Below, in pieces: positions 1 through 7,394 of a DNA stretch of 32,714 nt. Below the pieces are notes generated by a model. It was not told the origin of the DNA, searched no databases, and saw nothing but the letters and a program-made list of their open reading frames with translations. Positions within the stretch are counted from its first letter, which is position 1, and each line of letters begins with the position of its first letter. The position numbers were made by a program, and so were the translations under genes. This DNA comes from an uncultured Oscillospiraceae bacterium (GTDB lineage Bacteria > Bacillota > Clostridia > Oscillospirales > Oscillospiraceae): contig CAAGBT010000040.1 in NCBI GenBank assembly GCA_900768135.1, forward strand, positions 1 through 32,714, in the 5' to 3' direction.

Positions 1-391
1 TAATGGCACCGCCGCCAGAAGTATTCATCGTGGTGGTTTTCTGCCAAATAATAGCTCCCATATAATCCATACCAAGGGATTCACAAAAACGAATTATCTC
101 TGTTCTGATCGGAATAACTTTGTACCTGCCATAATAAACAGAACGAGCAAACTGGTCCCCAATATTGATACACAACCTGCATCCGTCGGACAGAACACGA
201 TTACATTCTTTCCACACCAAATTCAAATTGTTTATGTATTCTTCGTAGCTGTCGTTGAAACCAATCTGATCTTCGGTGCCATAATCTTTTAACTGCCAGT
301 ATGGAGGCGATGTTATAATTAGCTGCACAGATTTATCCTTGATTTGGTTTAGTGAACGACTATCACCAAATATGATTTTATGTTCAGTCAT
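1..391 (-). CDS. DNA methyltransferase, N6-adenine/N4-cytosine type (partial, 3' end outside window)
   Basis: The first 130 codons of a site-specific DNA methyltransferase run off the left edge of the window. Residues 28-33 read TSPPYW, the catalytic motif IV of amino-methyltransferases (family N6_N4_Mtase), and FGDS near residue 8 fits the strand that usually precedes it. A catalytic motif near the N-terminus, with the S-adenosylmethionine-binding FxGxG motif expected later (outside the window), suggests the beta-type domain order; that part is inference. The enzyme would methylate a specific site, probably as part of a restriction-modification system or as an orphan. It begins 14 bases after the stop of the XRE regulator and is presumably co-transcribed with it. 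Codon use is AT-rich compared with genes from 1281 onward, which suggests horizontal acquisition. The base specificity and the partner nuclease cannot be told from this fragment. Confidence 0.85.
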   Translation of the reverse strand, partial: MTEHKIIFGDSRSLNQIKDKSVQLIITSPPYWQLKDYGTEDQIGFNDSYEEYINNLNLVWKECNRVLSDGCRLCINIGDQFARSVYYGRYKVIPIRTEIIRFCESLGMDYMGAIIWQKTTTMNTSGGGAI

Positions 392-405
392 AGCGAAATC
401 CTTTC

Positions 406-618
406 TTACTTAACGAGTTCACCATTGCCCAAAACAAAGTATTGTTCGTATGTAACGTCCAAAGCCTTTGCGATCTGATTAAGTTCGTCCTGGGTTATTG
501 TATTTCGTTTGAGTTTAGCGTTGAAATTTTGTGGTGTCTGATTAATTCTGCGTGCGAGTTCTGACAGACTCACACCAGTTCTTACACATAAAACACGAAT
601 TTGCTCTGATGTAGTCAT
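406..618 (-). CDS. small XRE-family helix-turn-helix regulator
   Basis: This is a 70-residue protein consisting almost entirely of one Cro/C1-type helix-turn-helix domain (about residues 4-62), with the typical SLSELARRINQTPQNFNAKL recognition segment at residues 17-36. The start is set by the ribosome binding site TAAGGAGGG, seven bases upstream of the ATG. It lies directly upstream of the methyltransferase on the same strand, so it may act like a controller (C) protein for a restriction-modification unit; that is inference from context. A near-consensus promoter with a short palindrome over its -35 box lies upstream and could be its own target. Small XRE proteins also occur in phages and conjugative elements, so a mobile-element regulator is the main alternative. 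Confidence 0.85.
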   Translation of the reverse strand: MTTSEQIRVLCVRTGVSLSELARRINQTPQNFNAKLKRNTITQDELNQIAKALDVTYEQYFVLGNGELVK

Positions 619-649
619 AATATGGCCCTCCTTAGATGCTCTGGTTTAC

Positions 650-678
650 ATTATATATTATTTAGTTGATGATGTCAA
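650..678 (-). promoter_or_regulatory. near-consensus sigma-A promoter for the XRE regulator
   Basis: Read on the minus strand, a perfect -35 TTGACA (673-678) is followed by a 17-base spacer and a perfect -10 TATAAT (650-655), about 30 bases upstream of the XRE start codon. The -35 box overlaps an interrupted palindrome, TTGA-N5-TCAA (666-678), which is a candidate operator for autoregulation. Confidence 0.8.
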
Positions 679-744
679 TCTTTTTGGCGTAAATAATATA
701 AAAATACCGCCTATAGAAAAGCATCTACCGGCAGCATATATCAC

Positions 745-937
745 TCATTTTTCAAACGATGCGTTACAGATCAGCCAATCCAGTTCAAACCGCTGATACA
801 TATTGTCGGCGATTTCGTTTTCTACGACGTTACAGTTAAAAGCAATCACATTGCCGTCGTTGAGCGTCAACTCCACACAACCGCTATCCAAATTGAACGT
901 CCGAGCTGATTTTCTTGGTATCGGATATGCGCTGCAT
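745..937 (-). pseudogene. small conserved protein with a frameshift, DUF6061-like
   Basis: A start codon at 937 has a good ribosome binding site (AGGAG, eight to nine bases upstream), but its frame stops after 17 codons. The next frame, offset by one base, continues as FNLDSGCVELTLNDGN... and VENEIADNMYQR to a stop at 745-747. Joined by removal of one base near 905-915, it would code for about 63 residues. The motif pattern (LDSGCVELTL, then VENEIADNMYQR-ELDWLI) resembles my memory of DUF6061, a small family common in clostridial mobile elements; that assignment is from memory and uncertain. Either a real frameshift (decayed element) or a sequencing error could explain it. Function unknown. 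Confidence 0.5.
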
Positions 938-1138
938 CGAAGTTCTCTCCTATTGGGTTTACAGTTTCGTGAAGTATTTTATACAGTCGCAAATATGTAC
1001 GTGCCACAGTGAACTGTATTCGATATGCAGCAATTCGCTGTTCCACAAAGGGATCGCACAAAGGCAATAACTATTTCACCCTTTTCGTTATCCTTGCTTT
1101 ACAGTGCAAAAAACAGGTGATTCTCAACCCTTAGATGT
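938..1138. other. AT-rich stretch without a recognisable gene
   Basis: Between the frameshifted small gene and the terminator at 1139 I see no gene I can support. A 66-codon minus-strand frame (867-1067) has no clear ribosome binding site and overlaps the small gene. It could be a remnant of a mobile-element gene, but I cannot identify it. Confidence 0.4.
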
Positions 1139-1181
1139 AAAAACAGGCAGCACCCAACCGAAGCTGAGTGCCGCCTGTTTT
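1139..1181 (-). terminator. intrinsic terminator after ispH-S1
   Basis: Arms 1140-1153 and 1168-1181 form a 14-pair stem on the minus strand (one G-U pair) with a 14-base loop, followed by a run of five T. On the plus strand the same position is an A-C mismatch, so the hairpin suits the minus strand better. It lies about 100 bases past the ispH-S1 stop and probably ends the long operon. Confidence 0.8.
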
Positions 1182-1280
1182 GTTGTCCAATCCTGCTTAG
1201 CAGATGCCGATTTTGTAGTTTTCTCAAATTACTGTCTTATCGGCACACGGCGAAGCCCGTCTCTTTTCAAAGCGGAAAAA

Positions 1281-3230
1281 TTATTCCTCGACAGGAGCTT
1301 CCTCCGCCTCGCCGTTCAGCAGGGCGCGAATGCTCAGGGAGATCTTCTTCTTTTCCTCGTCGATGGCCGTGATCTTCGCATCAACAACCTGACCCTCGGA
1401 GAGAACATCGGAGGGCTTGTCGATGCGGCGGTCGGCGATCTGGGAGATATGGATCAGGCCGTCCACGCCGGGTACGACCTCGGCAAACGCGCCGAAGGTC
1501 ATCAGCTTGACAATGCGGACGCTGGCCACATCGCCGACCTTGTAGGTGTTCATGAACACATCCCAGGGGTTCTGGGTGCGATCCTTGACGCCGAGAGAGA
1601 TCTTGTGCTTCTCGGGATCGAAGGAGATGACATAAACATCCAGGTGATCGCCGATGGAAACGACCTCGGCGGGATTCTTGATGCGGCTCCAGCTCAGCTC
1701 GGAGATGTGAACCATGCCGTCCACGCCGCCGATATCGACGAACACGCCGTAAGAGGTCATGGACTTGACAACGCCGTCATAGTGCTTGCCGACCTCGATG
1801 CCCTCCCAGATGGCGGCCTGCGCAGCCTGACGGGCCTCGTTGAGAACGGACTTGATGGAGCCGACAACGCGGCGGCGGGCGCGATTGACTTCGGTCACGC
1901 GCAGCTGGACCTTCTGCTTGACCATCTGGCCAAGGTCGGCATCCTTGGGCAGGCCGCTCTGAGAAGCGGGAACGAATACGCGGACGCCCTTCACGGAAAC
2001 GACAACGCCGCCCTTGTTCACTTCGGTCACAGTGCCTTCAAGAACAGTCTTGTTCTCAACGGCGCCTTCAATGTCTTCCCACAGCTTGACCGCATCGAGA
2101 CGCTTCTTGGAAAGCGTAGCGTAGCCCTCCACATCGTTGACGCGGACAACATAGGCTTCGATCTCGTCGCCGACCTTGACAACGTCTTCAGGCTTGACAT
2201 CGGGGTCGCTGCTCAGTTCGGAAACGGGAATATAACCCGCCTGCTTGCAGCCGACATCGACCTGCACCTCGGTCGTGCCGATGGCAGTGACAATACCGGT
2301 CACCTTATCTCCTGTATTTAGAGTCTTGAAAGATTTTTCAAGCAGTTCTTCAAAGGATTCGCTGGTCTCGGGGTTCGTGTTGATGATTTCTTCCGTCATT
2401 GTTGTTAATACCTCCATAATGATACTCGCAGGAGTGGACGCGCCCGCCGTCAGTCCCGCCACTCGGCAACCGGAGAAGAACTCCGGTGAGAGCTCGTCTG
2501 CGGATTCGATCTGAATGACCTTGCCGCAGTTCTCTCTGCAAATCTCGGTCAAATGCCTCGTGTTCGCGCTTCTGCGGTCGCCCACGACCACCATCGCATC
2601 GACCTCGGCGGAAATATTTGCCGCCTCGGCCTGACGCTTCTGCGTAGCATCGCATATTGTATCATTAATTTTCAGATTTGTACACTCTTTTTTTAGAATT
2701 TTTACGCAACTTTCCCAAACCGCACGAATGCACGTCGTCTGTGCAAGCACGATACTGGGTAAACTGGCAAATTCAGGGTGTTGTTCAAGGTAATCGGAAG
2801 CTTCCTCCGCGTTTTGAAAAACCACAGGCCTGCTGCACCATCCGGCGATGCCCTGCACCTCCGGATGTGCGCGTTCGCCGATGATCACAACGCGCCGCCC
2901 CTCCTGCTCCGCCTGCCCGGCCAGACGGCGGATACGCTCAACGTGCGGGCAGACCGCGCTGACAATCTCCGCGCCGCGCGCACGGAGCGCGTCCATTGTT
3001 TCGCGCGGCTCGCCGTGGGCGCGGATCAGAACGGTTTCCCCGGGCTGTGCCTCCTGTGCGGAGCGGATCAGCCGCATTCCGCAGGCCTCCAGATCCCGCA
3101 CAACGCCCGCGTTGTGCACCACGCTGCCGAGCATTGCGCCCCCGCGCGTCTGCGCCGTCTGACGCGCAAGCATAACCGCGCGCTCCACGCCATAGCAGAA
3201 GCCGGCCGTTTTTGCAAGGATCACCTTCAC
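1281..3230 (-). CDS. ispH: bifunctional HMBPP reductase (IspH) / ribosomal protein S1
   Basis: This 649-residue fusion joins two normally separate proteins. Residues 1-280 are IspH, the [4Fe-4S] reductase making IPP and DMAPP in the last step of the MEP isoprenoid pathway. The cluster cysteines (C12 in GFCYGV, C94, C193), active-site H40, H72 and E124, and the SANT substrate motif (221-224) are all present. Residues from about 304 to 635 hold four S1 RNA-binding repeats (about 304-375, 396-461, 478-548, 563-635) followed by an acidic tail, as in ribosomal protein S1. The fusion is known in clostridia and is annotated as bifunctional IspH/S1. The start overlaps the plsC stop by four bases (ATGA), implying translational coupling in the cmk-plsC-ispH order. 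No frameshift separates the halves. A terminator follows at 1139-1181. Confidence 0.95.
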   Translation of the reverse strand: MKVILAKTAGFCYGVERAVMLARQTAQTRGGAMLGSVVHNAGVVRDLEACGMRLIRSAQEAQPGETVLIRAHGEPRETMDALRARGAEIVSAVCPHVERIRRLAGQAEQEGRRVVIIGERAHPEVQGIAGWCSRPVVFQNAEEASDYLEQHPEFASLPSIVLAQTTCIRAVWESCVKILKKECTNLKINDTICDATQKRQAEAANISAEVDAMVVVGDRRSANTRHLTEICRENCGKVIQIESADELSPEFFSGCRVAGLTAGASTPASIIMEVLTTMTEEIINTNPETSESFEELLEKSFKTLNTGDKVTGIVTAIGTTEVQVDVGCKQAGYIPVSELSSDPDVKPEDVVKVGDEIEAYVVRVNDVEGYATLSKKRLDAVKLWEDIEGAVENKTVLEGTVTEVNKGGVVVSVKGVRVFVPASQSGLPKDADLGQMVKQKVQLRVTEVNRARRRVVGSIKSVLNEARQAAQAAIWEGIEVGKHYDGVVKSMTSYGVFVDIGGVDGMVHISELSWSRIKNPAEVVSIGDHLDVYVISFDPEKHKISLGVKDRTQNPWDVFMNTYKVGDVASVRIVKLMTFGAFAEVVPGVDGLIHISQIADRRIDKPSDVLSEGQVVDAKITAIDEEKKKISLSIRALLNGEAEEAPVEE

Positions 3231-3850
3231 AGCGGCGCGCCTCCCACCTGCTGCCCGCCAAGGGCGTAAGCCCTGCGCAGCACTTCGTCGGCAATGCCCT
3301 GCAGCTCGTCGGAGGTCCCGCGCCGTCCGGTCACGGACGGAAGGTAGGGTTCGCCAAAGTAAATGCGCGTTCTGCGGAAGAATTTCTTTTCTCCGTCGCA
3401 GAACACCGGCACAAGCGTCGCTCCCGCGCGCACACCGATCATGGCGATGCCTGCGTGCGCGTGAGCGGGCAGCCCATCGTGAAAGCCGACGCCGCCGTGG
3501 ATAGTCGTCCCTTCAGGGAAGATCAGCAGGTTCTCGCCCTTGTGCAGCACCTGCATCGCCGTCTTGACGGACTGGATATCCTTTCCGTCGCGCTGAACGG
3601 GAAACGCGCCGAGCATGCGCAGCAGCCAGGAAACTAACGGTTTTTCAAAAAGCTCCGCCTTGGCCATAAAATGGAGGCAGTACCTGCGTGGAAGACACAG
3701 GGCGATGAGTACGGGGTCAATATCGCTCGCGTGATTCGGGCAGAGCAGAACGCCGTTCTGCGGCAGTTCCCCGGCTCCCCTGGTCTCCACGCGGTAAAGC
3801 CAGAGCAGCACCCGTCCCAGCACCCATGCGATCGTATAGAGTATGTTCAT
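3227..3850 (-). CDS. plsC: 1-acyl-sn-glycerol-3-phosphate acyltransferase
   Basis: A 207-residue membrane-associated acyltransferase that adds the second acyl chain to lysophosphatidic acid to form phosphatidic acid in phospholipid synthesis. The catalytic HX4D motif is at H40-D45 (NHASDIDP) and the glycerol-phosphate-binding FPEGT at 111-115. A hydrophobic N-terminal segment (about residues 3-19) likely sits in the membrane. The length is usual for the short bacterial PlsC type. It overlaps both neighbours by four bases (cmk stop/plsC start and plsC stop/ispH start), so the three are almost certainly translated from one message. The stretch after FPEGT is rich in Gly and His, an unremarkable variation. 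Confidence 0.93.
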   Translation of the reverse strand: MNILYTIAWVLGRVLLWLYRVETRGAGELPQNGVLLCPNHASDIDPVLIALCLPRRYCLHFMAKAELFEKPLVSWLLRMLGAFPVQRDGKDIQSVKTAMQVLHKGENLLIFPEGTTIHGGVGFHDGLPAHAHAGIAMIGVRAGATLVPVFCDGEKKFFRRTRIYFGEPYLPSVTGRRGTSDELQGIADEVLRRAYALGGQQVGGAPL

Positions 3851-4524
3851 TTCAGCCTCTCCCGAATCAGCTTGAGCAGCGCTTCCCTGCTCGCTTCAAA
3901 GTCGAGTGCGGAGGTATCCACACGCACGGCATCCTTCGCGCAGCGCAGCGGCGCGGCGGCACGGTTCATATCCTGCGCATCGCGCGCGTTGATCTCGCGC
4001 AGCACATCCTCATAGGCCTTCGGCGTGCCGCGCTGGGCAAGCTCACGGCAGCGGCGGTGGGCGCGTTCCTCCGCAGAGGCCGTGAGGTATATCTTCACGT
4101 CCGCGTCCGGCAGGACTACGGTGCCGATATCCCTTCCGTCCATGATGACGCTGTTTTCCCGCGCCGCATCGCGCTGCATTTTGAGAAGATGGCCGCGCAC
4201 CGGCGCCATCGCCGAAACATCGGACGCATACATGGACATCTGCGGCAGGCGGATCTTTTCCGTCACGTCCTCCCCGTCCAGCCACATATGCTGCAGCCCG
4301 TCCGCACCGTAGCTCATGCGGATATCCAGCTGCGGGAGGATCGCGGCGACGCCTTCCTCGTCTTTCGGATCGAGTCCGCGCGAAAAAACCGCACAGCCGA
4401 TCGTGCGGTAGATCGCGCCGGTATCCACATAGAGGATACCGAGTTCTTTGGCTATGGCGCGCGCGAGCGTGCTTTTTCCTGCGCCGCTGGGGCCATCGAT
4501 CGCAATGGAATAGCGTTCTTTCAT
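3847..4524 (-). CDS. cmk: (d)CMP kinase
   Basis: A 225-residue cytidylate kinase, which phosphorylates CMP and dCMP with ATP. The P-loop GPSGAGKS is at residues 11-18. The motifs DTGAIYRTIG (substrate-binding region) and DGRDIGTVVLPDA are characteristic of bacterial Cmk. The length matches the family. The cmk-plsC-ispH-S1 order is a standard clostridial cluster; in many bacteria cmk sits directly beside the S1 gene. The ribosome binding site is weak (AGGAAAG about 14 bases upstream), so translation may depend on coupling to the upstream flavoprotein gene, whose stop is 45 bases away. Confidence 0.95.
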   Translation of the reverse strand: MKERYSIAIDGPSGAGKSTLARAIAKELGILYVDTGAIYRTIGCAVFSRGLDPKDEEGVAAILPQLDIRMSYGADGLQHMWLDGEDVTEKIRLPQMSMYASDVSAMAPVRGHLLKMQRDAARENSVIMDGRDIGTVVLPDADVKIYLTASAEERAHRRCRELAQRGTPKAYEDVLREINARDAQDMNRAAAPLRCAKDAVRVDTSALDFEASREALLKLIRERLK

Positions 4525-4569
4525 CGTTTTTTCGTCATCTTTCCTGTAAAGTATAATTGCTTTATTGTC

Positions 4570-5802
4570 TTATCGTTGCAGCGCAAAAGCCGCGGACTCA
4601 CCTGCGGCCTTCCCCGTCGCCCAGGCGATCTGAAGGTTAAAGCCGCCTGTATAAGCGTCCACATCGATCATCTCGCCGGCAAAGTACAGGCCGCCTATCT
4701 TTTTGGAGGCCATGGTCTTTGGGTCGATCTCCCGCACGCTGACGCCGCCGGAGGTGATGATCGCAGTTTCCACCGGCATGGGCGCCGCAACATCGATGCG
4801 CCAGCGCTTGAGCAGTATGCGTAGCGCTTCACGCTGCGCGCGCGTAATATCGTGTACCTTCTGATGCGGCGGGATCCCGGAGCGGTCTGCAAACGTGCCG
4901 ATCATCTTCTGCGGCAGCAGCGCGCCCAGCGCATTGCAGAAATCGCTGTTGGCATACTTTTCAAAATCGGACAGCAGGCGCTTGTCCAACGCTTTCTCAT
5001 CAAGCGCGGGCTTGAGGTCGATCTCCAGATGGTACTGCTTCTGCCCGAACCGGCGCATATGCGCACTCGCGGAAAGGATCAGCGGGCCGCTCACGCCAAA
5101 GTGCGTAAACAGCATCTCGCCAAAATCCGTGTAGATCTTTTTGCCGCTTTCAAATACAGTAAGCCCTACGTTGCGCAGGCTCAGCCCCTGAAGCGGCGCG
5201 CAGCCGGGCGCTTCCAGCGGCACAAGCGAGCCGCGCAGCGGCGTGACGGTATGGCCGAGTTCCTCCGCCATACGGAATCCATCGCCAGTGGAGCCGGTGG
5301 CCGGATAAGATACGCCGCCGGTGGCAAGCACCACAGCCTGCGCGCGATAGCTCCCTTTTTCGCCCCGCACCGCGCAGACGCACCCATCTTCCGTCACGAT
5401 CTCCAGCGCGCGGTCGCGCACAAGCGCAACGCGCAGCCGCTTCAGCTCACGCTCCAGCGCGGCGGTGATATCAAACGAGCGGTCAGACACCGGAAACACC
5501 CGCCTGCCGCGCTCAACCTTGAGCGGAACGCCAAGCTGCTCGAAAAATGCGATGGCATCACGCCCGTCAAAGCGGGAAAAAGCGGAATACAAAAAGCGCG
5601 GATTCTGCGGAACATGGGCAAGCAGCTCTTCACAGCTGCTCTCATTCGTTACATTGCAGCGCCCCTTGCCGGTAATATTTACCTTTTTGCCCAGGCGTTC
5701 GTTGGGTTCCAGCAGCGTGACGCCGGCGCCGGCGCGCGCCGCGCAGATCGCCGCCATCATTCCGCCTGCGCCGCCGCCGACAACAACGACCGGCTTACTC
5801 AT
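4570..5802 (-). CDS. HI0933/YhiN-family FAD-dependent oxidoreductase (BaiN-like)
   Basis: A 410-residue flavoprotein. The N-terminal dinucleotide-binding motif GGGAGG lies at residues 9-14, followed by the family signature NITGKGRCN at about 43-51, and TGG-SYPATGSTGDG in the middle. A second nucleotide-binding motif near the C-terminus (IGGLYFAGEMIDVDAYTGGF) completes the HI0933-like pattern. Some clostridial members of this broad family are named BaiN and were linked to bile-acid dehydroxylation. The physiological substrate of the family as a whole is unclear, so I give no gene symbol. The ATG overlaps the last eight bases of the RpiR regulator gene (GATGAGTAA), so translation is likely coupled. 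It precedes cmk in the operon, a common clostridial neighbourhood. Confidence 0.9.
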   Translation of the reverse strand: MSKPVVVVGGGAGGMMAAICAARAGAGVTLLEPNERLGKKVNITGKGRCNVTNESSCEELLAHVPQNPRFLYSAFSRFDGRDAIAFFEQLGVPLKVERGRRVFPVSDRSFDITAALERELKRLRVALVRDRALEIVTEDGCVCAVRGEKGSYRAQAVVLATGGVSYPATGSTGDGFRMAEELGHTVTPLRGSLVPLEAPGCAPLQGLSLRNVGLTVFESGKKIYTDFGEMLFTHFGVSGPLILSASAHMRRFGQKQYHLEIDLKPALDEKALDKRLLSDFEKYANSDFCNALGALLPQKMIGTFADRSGIPPHQKVHDITRAQREALRILLKRWRIDVAAPMPVETAIITSGGVSVREIDPKTMASKKIGGLYFAGEMIDVDAYTGGFNLQIAWATGKAAGESAAFALQR

Positions 5803-6661
5803 CTTCTACCTTACCGAAGATGGCAAAGCGCTCCCAGACGTGTTCCAGCTCAGAGAACGTAGAAGCGATATCCGCGCCTTTTTTGCCAGCAACCGCAAGA
5901 ATAAGCGCGTTGAGCATACTCATGGGCGCGGCAAGCGAATCGACAAACGAGATCATCTCGTTGCGCACGAGCAGCGAACAGGACGCCATCTGGTTGATGG
6001 GCGACATCTCGCTGTCCGTTACGCCGACGATCGTTGCGCCACGATCCTTGGCAAAGTGGATGGTTTTGAGCGCCAGCTCACTGTAACGCGGGAAACAGAT
6101 GCCGATGACCACATCGCCGGGAGAAACGCGGAAGATCTGATCGAACGTCCCGGCTGCGCCGCCCTGCACCTGCACGACATTGTCAAAGATCAGGCGGAAA
6201 TAGAAATTGAGGTATCCTGCGAGGAACGAGGAGGAACGAAAGCCCACAATATAGATCTTCCTCGCGCTGATGATCGTATCGACCACCCGTTCAAACTCCG
6301 CGCCCTCGGTCTGGTCGATCGCCATGCGGATCTTTTCCATATCGCGCTGAAGGACGTTCGTCATCAGATCGGACCCCGCCAGCTCTCCGTCGGACGCCTG
6401 GATGCGCTGGATACTGGTCAGCTTGCCGCGGATCATCTCCTGCAGCGCGCGCTGCATACTGGGATACCCCTCATAGCCGAGCTGCGTGGCAAAGCGCACA
6501 ACGGTAGACTCGCTGACCTGCACGGTCTTTCCGAGCCTGCTCGCCGTCATAAACGCCGCCTTGTCGTAATTTTCCAGAATAAACCGCGCGATGAGCTTCT
6601 GCCCCTTGGAAAAGCTGCTCATGCTTTTTTCGATGTTATGTAGAATATTCTTCGTCATCAT
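5795..6661 (-). CDS. MurR/RpiR-family transcriptional regulator
   Basis: A 288-residue regulator with an N-terminal RpiR-type helix-turn-helix (about 1-80; KTVQVSESTVVRFATQLGY is the recognition region) and a C-terminal SIS sugar-phosphate-binding domain (about 125-265). Members usually sense phosphosugars or amino-sugar phosphates and control nearby catabolic genes. Here the neighbours are a pseudouridine synthase and a flavoprotein, with no sugar transport or catabolic gene in the window, so the target is not evident. The start may be this ATG or the next codon, also ATG, which has better spacing (seven bases) to GAGG. The gene overlaps the following flavoprotein by eight bases and starts nine bases after the rluB-like stop. 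Confidence 0.92.
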   Translation of the reverse strand: MMTKNILHNIEKSMSSFSKGQKLIARFILENYDKAAFMTASRLGKTVQVSESTVVRFATQLGYEGYPSMQRALQEMIRGKLTSIQRIQASDGELAGSDLMTNVLQRDMEKIRMAIDQTEGAEFERVVDTIISARKIYIVGFRSSSFLAGYLNFYFRLIFDNVVQVQGGAAGTFDQIFRVSPGDVVIGICFPRYSELALKTIHFAKDRGATIVGVTDSEMSPINQMASCSLLVRNEMISFVDSLAAPMSMLNALILAVAGKKGADIASTFSELEHVWERFAIFGKVEDE

Positions 6662-6670
6662 ACCGCCTCG

Positions 6671-7381
6671 TCATTCTTTTTTTGTAGCTGCAAGCTCCTG
6701 CTCTGTCAGGTCGCGCCATGCGCCGGGCGGGAGGCTGCCGAGCGTGAGCGTATGCTCGCGCACCCGCTGCAATTTTTTAACGTGCAGACCGCAGGCGGCG
6801 CACATCCGCCGGATCTGCCGGTTTTTCCCCTCGTGAATGGTGACGGCGAGCAGCGCGGTCTCCTTTCCGCCGCGCAGCATACGCACTTCCGCACGGCGGA
6901 TCGGCTCGCCGTCAAGCGCCGTTACTGCGGCAAGGCGCTCCGCCGCGTTTCTCGTCTCTCCCGCCACAGAAACGTGGTAGGTCTTGTCCACTTCGTAGCG
7001 CGGGTGGAGCAGCCGCTGCATCCACTCGCCATCGTTCGTGAGCAGCAGCAGGCCCTCTGAGTCAAGGTCGAGCCGCCCCACCGGATAGACCCGCGCGCCG
7101 CAGTCTGCAACCAGCTCCGCTACCGTAGGTCTTCCCTTTTCATCGGACAGCGTGCAGACATATCCGCGCGGCTTGTTGAGCATCAGATAACGCTTTCGCT
7201 CCACACGCGCAAGCGGCGCGCCGTCCACTGTAACGACAGACGTCTCCGCATCGGCCTTCTGCCCGGGGATCGCCGTTTTCCCATCCACCTGCACGCGGCC
7301 TTCGGCGATCCATTGTTCAGCGGTGCGGCGGGAGCATAATCCCGCCTCCGCGATCAGCTTTTGTATCCGCTCCTGCGGCAA
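6671..7381 (-). CDS. RsuA/RluB-family rRNA pseudouridine synthase
   Basis: A 236-residue enzyme converting a specific uridine in rRNA to pseudouridine. An S4 RNA-binding domain (about residues 3-60, with ERIQKLIAEAGLCSRRTAE) precedes the catalytic domain, whose GRLDLDSEGLLLLTNDG motif carries the catalytic Asp. The family is typically about 230-250 residues. I set the start at the TTG at 7379-7381 because GGAGGGA lies about seven bases upstream and the protein then begins right before the S4 domain. The same frame is open much further upstream, but that part lies inside the dacF-like gene. RsuA, RluB, RluE and RluF cannot be separated from sequence alone; RluB is the usual clostridial assignment. 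It starts 13 bases after the carboxypeptidase stop. Confidence 0.9.
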   Translation of the reverse strand: MPQERIQKLIAEAGLCSRRTAEQWIAEGRVQVDGKTAIPGQKADAETSVVTVDGAPLARVERKRYLMLNKPRGYVCTLSDEKGRPTVAELVADCGARVYPVGRLDLDSEGLLLLTNDGEWMQRLLHPRYEVDKTYHVSVAGETRNAAERLAAVTALDGEPIRRAEVRMLRGGKETALLAVTIHEGKNRQIRRMCAACGLHVKKLQRVREHTLTLGSLPPGAWRDLTEQELAATKKE

Positions 7382-7394
7382 GTCGTCTCCCTCC

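Noticed and set aside
687..712. GGCGTA...TACCGCC imperfect inverted repeat near the XRE promoter
   Set aside because: Short arms with a bulge and a long AT loop; too weak to call a terminator or operator.
867..1067. 66-codon minus-strand frame upstream of the frameshifted small gene
   Set aside because: It has no good ribosome binding site and overlaps the better-supported small gene in another frame; I cannot identify it.
1104..2321. 405-codon plus-strand open frame opposite ispH-S1
   Set aside because: It is antisense to a clearly conserved fusion gene, has no ribosome binding site or recognisable domain, and is the expected by-product of high GC and repeated S1 codons.
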